A DNA stretch of 64,000 bases from Melastoma dodecandrum (taxonomy: Eukaryota > Streptophyta > Magnoliopsida > Myrtales > Melastomataceae). The stretch spans positions 2,914,001 through 2,978,000 of the forward strand of contig JARUPY010000537.1 of NCBI GenBank assembly GCA_029817715.1, in the 5' to 3' direction. This document shows, one piece after another, positions 10,949-20,262 of this stretch (the first letter of the stretch is position 1; each line of letters begins with the position of its first letter). The position numbers and the translations under genes were made by a program. A model generated the notes under the pieces. The model worked only from the letters and a program-made list of their open reading frames with translations, was not told the DNA's origin and did not search any database.

Positions 10949-13160
10949 TGTTGGATCGTTCAGGAACACTAAGAGGGGGGTGAATTAGTGTTTATAACTT
11001 TTTCGCCCTTTCTTAGTGTAAGCGGAAGCGTACTGTATCACAACAGAACGTTTCTCAGAATGAGAACAGCTTTGCTGTAACCGTTACGACTTAATCGTTT
11101 GATTCTCGTACGAGTGTTTTCGCGATCGTAAGGGACACAGTAGTTTATAGTGGTTCGGCCTTAATCGACCTACGTCCACTTTCCACCGTAGAGGTGATTC
11201 CACTATTTGAAAATAATGGGTGCAAAGAGCCCTTGCACTAGGCGTAAGTTTTTCTCACAAAGTGAGATTTAGAATCCCGTACAACAGATGATTACTCCTG
11301 GCAACGGTCAGCTCCTCACACAGTGGACGTCTGCTCATATCCAGCAAGATGATGCTTAGCCTCAGCAGTTGGTAGCTCAATGGATTCCACACAGCTCGTT
11401 GTCGCTTAGGATAATCCTGACTTATCAAAGAACACAAACAACGTTATGTTAGTATATAATCCTCACAGATGATTCCTTACAGTGAAGAACGACTTCTCGG
11501 AGAGCAGCCCGTTTCTGATTCACAGCAAAGGAATGCTTCGGCACTTGTTTGCTCAGAAGATGATTTCCACAAAGATTCCGTCCCTTCTCAGAATGATCCT
11601 GTCTATAAGAGCAAGAGAGACAACCACAAAGATAATCACACAGATCGCCACACAGATCACAAAGAGAAGAGCCACAAAGAAAACCACAAAGACCACTTAG
11701 AAGGTATCTGTCCTACACTCAGTTCGGATGTGCACGGTTACCACAGCCTTAACTCACTACACTGCACACCCAGTGCCTAGGGTGGAATTTTCCGATCCGT
11801 TGGCTTCCACGCAACCTGCTTTACTAACCCTCTGTATCAGGCGTTCAAGACTTCTGCACAGCACCCCTGTGCTCGGGAGGAACTCTTTCCACTCCGGCGG
11901 CGTTCTCACCTCCTGCTCTACCCTGCAGGCACGAGACTTCTGGCGCGCACCCGCAAGTGCTTGTCTAACTGCTCAAACTCCGTAGGCTCGAGACTTCCCT
12001 GCGAAAAGACACGACAAGAACGGCTTCTTGCCGATGGGTTATCAACCGATTACTGAATTTAGAGCAGGTATTCACATAGCTTCCCTCAGACGATTCGCCG
12101 GCTGCTCGTTGAACGCACCGAGGACACCTAGTCCCTCTCACGACGATCAAGGGATCTGAACTCAACCCCTCGACACCCTCGCACGCAGTTTGCGACCAAT
12201 AAGAACCAGGAGACACTTAGCACCTTCCGCTCTCTGTCGACCACTCAGACCACTCAGCCACTCAGCCCACTTAGAAAAACGTTCGAAAACGTCCAGTGAT
12301 TATGTGAGGGTCGTCTGGTATATAAAGAGACGAAACAAATAATAGATTTCCTAAAAACGAATAATTTGTTTCCAAAAATCAGACTACAGCAAGCTGGAAT
12401 CATGGAACAACAACTATATGCTCAACGGTCACAATGACCAAGAGGGAAGGAAATCATTAATGATATTCCACATCCGTATAATCTGATCTAAACTTTATCA
12501 TATTAAATAATGATTATTAAAATCATTAGACACGTAAATATGGAACAATTAAATCCCTTAATGATTGAGATAGGATAGGAAATTATGTTTCCTTTTCCAA
12601 AATCTTTCTCAAATGTCATTGTTTGATTCTCACACGTGATTATCATAATCCGATAATATATTTAATCATTAAAGATAGTTTAATTGCAATAAGCAAATTT
12701 GGAATAACATTCATTCGTCAACGCAATAACGCAGAATAGTTTCGCTATAATGCAGCAAGATATTTCTCAAGTGTAACGACACACTTCCCAGGTTGCAGCG
12801 TAACAGTATTGAAGAATATCAAAGAAATATTTTGTTTCCAAAATTAAACTTGGAAAGCAAATATCGTAATATTTAGATGCCTAAACATTATAAATGAGAT
12901 CAATGAGCCAGATTAAATGAATTTGGACACTCAGATGAATATTCTGAATTAGTCCAAAATAAATCGAGGATATTAAAGAATATGTTTCCATATTTTTAAT
13001 ATTTATGCGCAATGTCACAGTAACACTCTACTGTAACGCAGCAGTCTGTGACTGTTACTTGCTGTGGTTCAGCAACACAGTTCTCAAGCTCATCACTAAG
13101 AATAAGCGAAGTGCTACAGCAACTATCTTCTCAAGCTCATCATCAAAACCAGGACTAACA
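10949..13160 (-). repeat. 3' LTR of the Sirevirus (2212 bp)
   Basis: Paired with 20263-22486; it is 12 bp shorter, which is explained by one missing repeat unit at 11620-11700. A TATA-like motif, read on the minus strand as TTTATATACC, lies near 12319-12328 and may mark the LTR promoter. Open frames inside the LTR, such as 11469-11780 on the plus strand, follow the tandem repeat and are not genes. Confidence 0.93.
11620..11700. repeat. Imperfect CACAAAGA-type tandem repeat inside the LTR
   Basis: Units based on CACAAAGA/CACACAGATC repeat about seven times. The partner array in the other LTR is at 20935-21027 and has one extra 12-bp unit. Confidence 0.75.
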
Positions 13161-13300
13161 TTCTCCCCCTTTTTGGTGATGACAAAACACGAAGCGCATA
13201 GGGAAAAGATGATAGAGCTAGAAACACAAACTCAACTCCCCCTGAAATTAAGCAAACTCCCCCTGAGAGTAAGCAACACATTTCTCCCCCTTTTTGTCAT
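13161..13300 (-). promoter_or_regulatory. Multiple polypurine tracts next to the 3' LTR
   Basis: Directly against the LTR, 13161-13175 reads on the minus strand as CCAAAAAGGGGGAGAA, the classic plus-strand priming site. A second copy, CAAAAAGGGGGAGAAA, lies at 13282-13297. Two shorter CAGGGGGAG tracts lie near 13235-13244 and 13255-13265. Repeated polypurine tracts upstream of the 3' LTR are described for Sireviruses. Confidence 0.85.
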
Positions 13301-13498
13301 ATCAAAAAGAAATGGAGGATAAAATTCAAACTGCGTATTTACTTGTGCTGCAAAAATTGCAAAGCACCCAAGCGAAGTTCAAACAGTTTAACACCATTCA
13401 AAAGAAACATAGTGGAGAGATACTCAATCCACTTCAAAGTTATTCAAAATAAAGAACTAGAGTTCTCAACATAAGAAACCACAACAAGGAGAGTCATC

Positions 13499-15226
13499 TC
13501 AATCCTCGTGCGGGAGTTCCTTAACAACAGCCATTATCTCCTCAGTCAGTTTCTCCAGCCTAGTCAACCTTTCCCCAAAGCCGTCCATCCTCTCCAGGAG
13601 ACAACGCCTGGTAAAGTTGATCTCATTCCAAATTGTGGCCATGAGCTTGGAGTAAGAGACATCAGCCTGTGCACCAGTAGTGGCCTTCTCGTATTTAACA
13701 TACCTCTGCTTTTCAGCAGGAGCTGCTTTACCGCGAACAGAAACAATGATCTCTCGCTTTGAAGGCTTCTTAACGAAAGAGCCATCAACAAACTGGTAGC
13801 CCATGCTTTCAACGGAGGCAGCTCCAATAACCTGAGTTGTCCAGGTGTCCATTTTGTTCAGAGGAGTAGCAACAAGATCATAATGCTTCAGGAGAGCTGT
13901 GATCACATTCGTGAACGGAAGTCCCCTATTCTCATCCTTAATGCACGAAGCCATATGGCTGAAGATGATACTTCCCGGATTTCCAGGAATGCCCTTCTTT
14001 AGATGGACCAGCAAGTTCCAATCACGAGGCATAACAGAATCAACACTCCCCATCCTTGGTGCCAAACAAGACATCACCACTTTGTGCAACATTCTGTTGC
14101 TGAAGCTCAAAGAGGTGTTCTGTAGATAGCCAGAGGGTCTGATAGGGACTCCGTCATTGATGAGCTGATAGGCTTCCAACTTGCCTTCATTGATCACCCT
14201 CAGATTGTTGACAAGATTTGCATTAAAAATGCGGCATATGTCAAAGACAGAGTAAACAAGCATTTTTCCATCAACGATGGCCCTAATGAACTTGATATTC
14301 GAATCCTCCTTGTAAAAAGTCAGATTCTCATAGAATTGTTTCACTTTGGAGATAGACCCTATCTCATTGAACTCACAAAAGGTTTTCCAACTAAGCTGAT
14401 CAAACAGGTCAGCAATGGTCACCTGATGAGCAGTAAACCAATCAAAGTCTACCCTCTTACAAGCAGTAACATTCCTTGTTTCCAAATTTCTATTTGGCAT
14501 CAAGTCATCAGCAAGAATGCGATTCAGTTCAGCCATGGAGACATATTGATCAATCTCAGGCAGGAAGACATTAGAATCTGTAGCGAGCTTTTGCTTTTTA
14601 GATCTAGAAGGACCAGATTTTGGAGTACCTGATAAGGAGCGCTTTCCTCTGGTGCGAGAAGCAACATCGGGAGCAGAAGAGCGTGCTTTCTCTGGGAAAT
14701 GGACATCAATCACTTCAATCACATCCCCAGCATTCTTAGAGAGATCCTTCTCTTCAGGCAACTCTGTCTCCTCATCCTGAGACATTTCTTTGTTGCTCGA
14801 GATTTGATCTTCCTCAGAGATAGTATCCACCTTAGTAGGTGCGGAGTCCTCTTTTTTAGGAGTATCTTGGGTTTCCTCCAGAAGGTCACCCGATTTTTCA
14901 ACATCAGGGAGAGTTTCCTCATCCACCGATTTTTCAGACTTGTCATGCACAACAGCATCGGCCTTGGCCGGAGAGATTTTGTCAGTGGAACTGACCTTCA
15001 CGCTAACGGAGGGCTCCTTGGAAACTTTGACAGGAGTTGTCTTAGCCTTCCCAGCGGTGCCGACCTCAGTAGGTGTCGGAGCAACCACCGATTGAGCGGG
15101 TGTCTCCCCCTCAGAAACAGGGGGTTGTTCCTCAGAGCGAGAAACCTTTGATGTTGTGGCCGCAGCCTTGGACCGTTTCTTGGGGGTTGCCTTCCCCTTG
15201 GCGGACATTGCCGATTTTGGTGCCAT
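13499..15226 (-). CDS. Sirevirus third ORF, 575 aa, resembling 'putative plant transposon protein' domain
   Basis: An uninterrupted 575-codon ORF between pol and the 3' LTR, same strand as gag-pol. The start is AACCATGGC, a strong plant initiation context. Residues 1-215 are low-complexity, rich in K, S, P, E and T, with a basic nuclear-signal-like cluster PSRSKKQKLA near residue 210. From about 220 to 500 it is globular: YVSMAELNRIL, FDWFTAHQVTIADLF, a VFDICRIFNANLV stretch, and MPRDWNLLVHLKKGIPGN. The C-terminus (ERLTRLEKLTEEIMAVVKEL) looks like a short coiled coil. The globular part recalls the plant retroelement-associated family annotated as Transposase_32 / putative plant transposon protein; I place it from memory. 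Some Sireviruses carry an envelope-like ORF here, but I see no signal peptide or membrane segment. Function unknown. Confidence 0.8.
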   Translation of the reverse strand: MAPKSAMSAKGKATPKKRSKAAATTSKVSRSEEQPPVSEGETPAQSVVAPTPTEVGTAGKAKTTPVKVSKEPSVSVKVSSTDKISPAKADAVVHDKSEKSVDEETLPDVEKSGDLLEETQDTPKKEDSAPTKVDTISEEDQISSNKEMSQDEETELPEEKDLSKNAGDVIEVIDVHFPEKARSSAPDVASRTRGKRSLSGTPKSGPSRSKKQKLATDSNVFLPEIDQYVSMAELNRILADDLMPNRNLETRNVTACKRVDFDWFTAHQVTIADLFDQLSWKTFCEFNEIGSISKVKQFYENLTFYKEDSNIKFIRAIVDGKMLVYSVFDICRIFNANLVNNLRVINEGKLEAYQLINDGVPIRPSGYLQNTSLSFSNRMLHKVVMSCLAPRMGSVDSVMPRDWNLLVHLKKGIPGNPGSIIFSHMASCIKDENRGLPFTNVITALLKHYDLVATPLNKMDTWTTQVIGAASVESMGYQFVDGSFVKKPSKREIIVSVRGKAAPAEKQRYVKYEKATTGAQADVSYSKLMATIWNEINFTRRCLLERMDGFGERLTRLEKLTEEIMAVVKELPHED

Positions 15227-15464
15227 GGTTGATGGGAGTCGAGAGATTTTTAGGGTTTTGAGAGAAGAATGGGTTTTGAGAGAAAATGGGTAAGAATGAG
15301 GATGTTTCGATTTGTTGTTTAAAATGAAAAGAGCGGTTGATGTATTTGGAATTTTTTTTTAAATTTTAGAAAGTGGAGAACGTGGAGGAGATAGGATTTA
15401 AATCACCCATATTTTGGCAACAAAAAATTTTCTACCAAGAGAGAAGATATTCTTACGTTTTATC

Positions 15465-18400
15465 TTATGAGGGAGGATTACAAATCCCTAACTCATTTCG
15501 TAGATAGTTAAACCTCTCCTTATCAAGTGGTTTAGTAAATATGTCAGCAAGCTGTTGCTCAGTATTAATGTACTGAATATCAACATTGCCGTTTTGCACG
15601 TTATCACGAAGAAAATGATGTCTCAACTCAATATGCTTAGATCTTGAGTGATAAACAGGATTTCGTGATAGATTAATTGCACTTGTGTTATCACACATTA
15701 TCGGAATACTACCAAAATGAAGATCGTAATCTTCAAGTTGTTGCCGCATCCAAAGCAACTGGGCACAGCAACTAGCTGCTGCGACATATTCTGCCTCTGC
15801 TGTAGATAAAGCAACCGATGTCTGCTTTTTAGAGAACCAGGAAATCAACATATTTCCTAGTAATTGGCAAGTACCAGATGTGCTTTTTCTATCAATGCGA
15901 CATCCAGCGTAGTCGGCATCTGAATATCCTATAAGATTCAGCAATGATCCTCTGGGATACCATAAACCTAAGCTGACAGTTCCTGCGAGGTATCGAAAGA
16001 TCCTCTTAACTACAGCAAGATGTGACTCTTTTGGAGCTGACTGATATCTAGCGCATAAGCATACGCTAAACATGATATCAGGTCTCGAAGCAGTAAAATA
16101 GAGTAATGATCCTATCATGCTCCTATATGATTTGGAATCTACTTCCTTTCCATCCTCATCTTTCTCAATTTTGGTATTACTACCAATCGGAGTTGACAGA
16201 GGTTTAGCATTCTCAAGATTAAATTTCTTGAGCAACTGTTTGATGTATTTTTCTTGATGGATAAAAATTTCATCTTTGGTTTGTTTGATTTGAAGTCCAA
16301 GAAAGAACGTTAGTTCTCCCATGAGACTCATTTCAAATTCTCCTTTCATTAGATCAGAGAATTCGGTACATAATTTTTCATTAGTTGAACCAAATATAAT
16401 GTCATCGACATATATTTGAGCAACTAAAAGATCAGCATCCCGTTTCTTAAGAAACAAGGTTGTATATATTTTTCCACGCTTATATCCTTTCTCAATGAGA
16501 AAAGAACTATGTTTTTCGTATCATGCTCTTGGTGCTTGCTTAAGCCCATACAAGGCTTTCGAAAGCTTATAAACATGATTACGATACTTTGGGTCTGTGA
16601 ATCCAGGAGGTTGTTCAACAAACACTTCTTCTTTTAGATCACCATTAAGGAATGCACTTTTCACATCCATTAGAAATAATTTAAAGTCATTATAGCAAGC
16701 ATACGCTAAGAGTAGTCGTATTGCCTCAAGACGTGCTATAGGAGCAAACGTCTCATCATAATCAATACCCTCCTCTTGAGAGTAACCTTTTGCTACAAGT
16801 CTAGCTTTATTCCTTACAACATTTCCAGACTCATCAACTTTATTTCGATAAACCATTTTGTTCCAATAATGGAACGATCATTGGGTCTAGGTACTAAACT
16901 CCAAACTTTGTTTCTCTCAAATTGGTTCAATTCCTCTTGCATTGCAAGAATCCAATTTGGGACATCAAGCGCATCATCAATGCCTTGAGGTTCATCTTGA
17001 GAGATAAAAGCAGAGTGTTCACAGTACAGACTTGCTGTATGTCGGGTTCGCACTCATGTGTGCAATGATCTTATTACTTGGTTAATAGGATGCCTTTTCT
17101 TATATAAAGAAGGAACACGATCCTCTATTTGTATATCCTGGAAGTCACCAGAAGCATTTTCAGTAAGTGCAGTAGGCACTTACTGTACATCTGCTGCAGT
17201 GTTTCCGTTCGGATTAGTTTCAGCAATCGTTTGCTGTGATGTTTCATTTGATACTGTTGTTGAGGATTGTGCTGCCGCATCAACAGCAACTTCCTCCTGT
17301 GTCTAAGAATCATCAACCTTAACATTGATGGACTCTTCAACAGTTAGAGTTCTTTTATTAAAAACTCTATATGCTTTGCTCGTTAGGGAGTATCCTAAGA
17401 ATATACCCTCATCAGATCGAGCATCAAACTTTCCGATACCATCTTTGATGGGTCTCAAGATATAGCACTTACTTCCAAATGGATGAAAGTATGAGATATT
17501 AGGCTTTCTGCCTTTGTATAACTCATAAGGAGTTTTACCTAATAAATGCCTCAACTGAATACGATTTGAGATGTAGCATGCTGTACTTACAGTTTCAGCC
17601 CAAAGATATTTAGCAACCTCACTTTCTAGCAACATGGTTCTCGTCATGTCTTGTAAGGTTCGATTCTTTCGCTCTACAACTCCATTTTGCTGTGGAGTGT
17701 CTGGAGCAGAGAAATTATGGTTAATACCATATTCTTCACAAAATGAAGTAAAGTCATGGTTTTCAAATTCGGTACCATGTTCCGTCCTTATGCTTCGTAG
17801 AGAAACACCTTTCACATTTTGAAGTTGTTTGACTAAAGTTTCAAAGATTGCAAACGCATCACTTTTGTGAGCTAAGAATTTAACCCAAGTGAATCTGGAA
17901 AAGTCATCTACCACAACTAGTCCATAACGTTTACCTCCAAGACTTTGAGTTCTTGTTGGACCAAATAAGTCCATATGAAGTAATTCAAGCGGAGTCTTGC
18001 TTGAAATCATATTCTTGCTTTTAAAAGATACCTTTGTTTGTTTGCCAATAGCACAAGCATTACATATCTTGTCATTGTCAAACTTGATTTTAGATAATCC
18101 CTTAATAGCATCTTTTCTGGCTAGCTTGGACAGCAAGTCATAGTTTGCGTCTCCCAACCTTCAGTGCCATAGAGTAGCTTCGTCCTTAATGGACATGAGA
18201 CAATTTTCTCCAGCAGAGATGTTCTTAAAGGACAGGATATAGATGTTTTTCTTGCGTTTACCAATGAAACACGTAACATCATCCCGTGAAATAGTACATG
18301 TTTTCTCATTGAAGGCAACATGGTAGCCCTTATCACACAATTGACTAATACTAATCAAATTGTGTTGAAGTCCTTTGACATAAAGAACTCCTTCAATGGT

Positions 18401-18604
18401 GAGGGAGTCAGAACAGCAAATGGTTCTTGTTCCTTTAACCATCTCTTTACCATTATCACCAAAAGTGACAGCACCACCATCCGGAAAAACCAGTGTGGAG
18501 AATAAGGAGACATCTCCTGACATGTGCCTCGAACAGCCACTGTCTAAGTACCATACATGGTCCTTAGCGATGGACTTGAAGCATCCCTGAAATAGAGAAA
18601 TAAC
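15465..18604 (-). pseudogene. Sirevirus pol: protease, integrase, reverse transcriptase, RNase H (disrupted)
   Basis: In frame with gag across its TAA. Protease: WYLDSGCSRHM at about 18520-18550. Integrase: zinc-finger region around ATLWH, first catalytic Asp in LLHMDLFGP, last Glu in QQNGVVERKN. The second catalytic Asp is replaced by Glu (RTEHGTEF, codon 17780-17782), and the second zinc-finger His appears lost (LGDANY). [30 protein letters not shown] and YVDDIIFGS. RNase H: YSDADYAGC, STAEAEYVAA, MCDNTSAINLS and KHIELRHHF. Damage: TGA at 18161-18163; TAG, TAA and TGA at 17303, 17180 and 17054 in the integrase-RT linker; a one-base frameshift near 16858; TGA for Trp in QAPRAWYEK at 16521-16523. 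It cannot make a complete polyprotein. Confidence 0.93.
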
Positions 18605-20128
18605 TTAAGTAAGTCGTTCCTTCCATTTGACAATAGAGCCATCAACTTTTGAAGAAATGCCACGCATATCATTTCGCCGCACATGGCAATTTTTAATGAA
18701 ATGATCTGGCCTTCTACAGTAGTAGCAAAGTCTAGGTAGCCTTTGAATAAAATAAGGAGACTCGCCATTCCTAACATGAGGAGGAACATATTTCCCGTGA
18801 TGTGAATGTTTCTCATTTCCAGAAGCATGCATCTCATGCATACATAAATCATTTTTGTTATTCACAGCATCAAGTTGCTGCTGCAATTCCTCAATCTTTG
18901 ATTTGGATTCAGAAAGTTTCTTTACCGCCTTCTTAGCCTTTGCTGATAACTCTTCCTTAAGAGAAGCGTTCTCAGCATTCAAGAATTTATTCTCCTTCTT
19001 AAGGGCTTTATTGTTTGCGGATAAAGACTCAATTTTATCATAGAGTTCTGAGAAAAGATTCTTAATATCTTCAGCAGATAGATCAGAAGGTGAGAAAGAT
19101 TGTACCTTCTTAGTTTCAGCATCAGTTTGTGCCATATAGCAGATGTTTGTTGTTTCGTCATCCTGATCTGATTCCTCATCACTATCACTCCATGATGTCA
19201 TCATGGCAATTTTCTTATATTTTGAAGGTTTGCCCTTCTCATTCAAAAGAGGCCAATCTGGTCGCATATGACCAGGTTTGTTGCACTCATAGCATACACC
19301 ACCTTTACTTTGGTGTGGTTTAATATTCTTCTTTTTAATATCTCGCTTTCCCTTAAAGCGATTTTTGCGAATATACCTTTTGAATTTCCTTGCCATCAAG
19401 GAGACTTCATCCTCAGATGAAGATGAAGATTCATCCTCATATTCATCGGACATTTCGACATTTCCCTTAAATGCAACAGCATTGGATTTCTTTTCTTCAG
19501 CAAACTTGTTCTCATTCTCATAAGCGACAAGAGAACCAAGTAGTTGTTGAAGACTTAAGCTCGTTAAGTCCTTTGCTTCTTCGATTGCCGTTTTCTTGGC
19601 TTCCCAAGTTTTAGGCAAAGAGCGAAGTATCTTTCTGACCAACTCAGAATTAGAAATAGTTTTGCCAAGTGATTCCATGGCATTAGTGATTTCGGTGAGT
19701 CTATCAAACATTTGATTTATTGACTCATCCTTTTTCATCTTGAATGCTTCGTATTGAGTTACTAATGCATTCACTTTAGATTCCTTGACTTGTTTTGTTC
19801 CATCATAGATCAAAGCAAGTCTATCCCACATTTCTTTCGCCGTCTTACAAGTAGAGACGCGATTGAATTCATTTCCAGCAAGAGCGCACACTAAATAGTG
19901 CCTTGCTTTAGTATTGAGAGAGATAGTTCTCTTTCTTTCATTTTCATGCCGAATGTCGTTCGGATTAGGTGGAGGAACCGTAAGGTCTCCTTCCATAATA
20001 ATATGCCAGCAATCGGCTTCTTTTGCTCCAATGAACAACTTCATTCTCATTTTCCAATATGAGAAGTGTTGTCCTGCAAAGAGCGGTGGACGTTCGGTCG
20101 AATGACCATCAGTCAAGAGCATCGACAT
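18605..20128 (-). CDS. Sirevirus gag, 507 aa
   Basis: Capsid/nucleocapsid protein that packages element RNA. It begins about 120 bp after the PBS. Residues 60-210 form the UBN2-type gag domain (TAKEMWDRLALIYDGT, MFDRLTEITNAM, LRSLPKTWEAKKTAI). An acidic-serine tract (DEYEDESSSSSEDE) follows. The first zinc knuckle near residue 280 reads CYECNKPGHMRPDW: the fourth ligand Cys is now Trp. The second, near residue 466, CYYCRRPDHFIKNC, has all four ligands. Between them lies a long Lys/Glu/Leu-rich coiled coil. The frame ends at TAA (18605-18607) and continues in the same frame into protease. SIRE1-type elements also separate gag and pol by a stop thought to be read through, so this TAA may be native. 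Confidence 0.9.
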   Translation of the reverse strand: MSMLLTDGHSTERPPLFAGQHFSYWKMRMKLFIGAKEADCWHIIMEGDLTVPPPNPNDIRHENERKRTISLNTKARHYLVCALAGNEFNRVSTCKTAKEMWDRLALIYDGTKQVKESKVNALVTQYEAFKMKKDESINQMFDRLTEITNAMESLGKTISNSELVRKILRSLPKTWEAKKTAIEEAKDLTSLSLQQLLGSLVAYENENKFAEEKKSNAVAFKGNVEMSDEYEDESSSSSEDEVSLMARKFKRYIRKNRFKGKRDIKKKNIKPHQSKGGVCYECNKPGHMRPDWPLLNEKGKPSKYKKIAMMTSWSDSDEESDQDDETTNICYMAQTDAETKKVQSFSPSDLSAEDIKNLFSELYDKIESLSANNKALKKENKFLNAENASLKEELSAKAKKAVKKLSESKSKIEELQQQLDAVNNKNDLCMHEMHASGNEKHSHHGKYVPPHVRNGESPYFIQRLPRLCYYCRRPDHFIKNCHVRRNDMRGISSKVDGSIVKWKERLT

Positions 20129-20248
20129 TCTGTTCAGTACTCAGCAGCACCGTACTGTGCTTAATGTAAGACTTTCAGCAACAAGCTGTTTTGGTTCAGC
20201 AACAGAGTTTTGTACTAGCAATCACACAGAAAGCTTTCCAGCAAACCT

Positions 20249-20260
20249 GCTCTGATACCA
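20249..20260 (-). other. Primer binding site for initiator tRNA-Met
   Basis: Reads TGGTATCAGAGC on the minus strand, two bases inside the 5' LTR end. This is the standard copia primer site complementary to the 3' end of initiator tRNA-Met; it is not a tRNA gene. Confidence 0.95.
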
Positions 20261-20262
20261 AT

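Noticed and set aside
11620..11700. CRISPR-like regular repeat
   Set aside because: Repeats are short, imperfect and without spacers, in a plant retroelement LTR.
11469..11780. His/Lys-rich plus-strand frame in the LTR (also 20783-21106)
   Set aside because: It is produced by the CACAAAGA tandem repeat inside both LTRs and runs against the element's coding strand.
14699..15151. 150-codon plus-strand frame opposite ORF3
   Set aside because: Antisense shadow of the biased N-terminal codons of the 575-codon ORF3.
20249..20260. tRNA-like match
   Set aside because: It is the retrotransposon primer binding site; no cloverleaf surrounds it. I found no tRNA or rRNA gene in the window.
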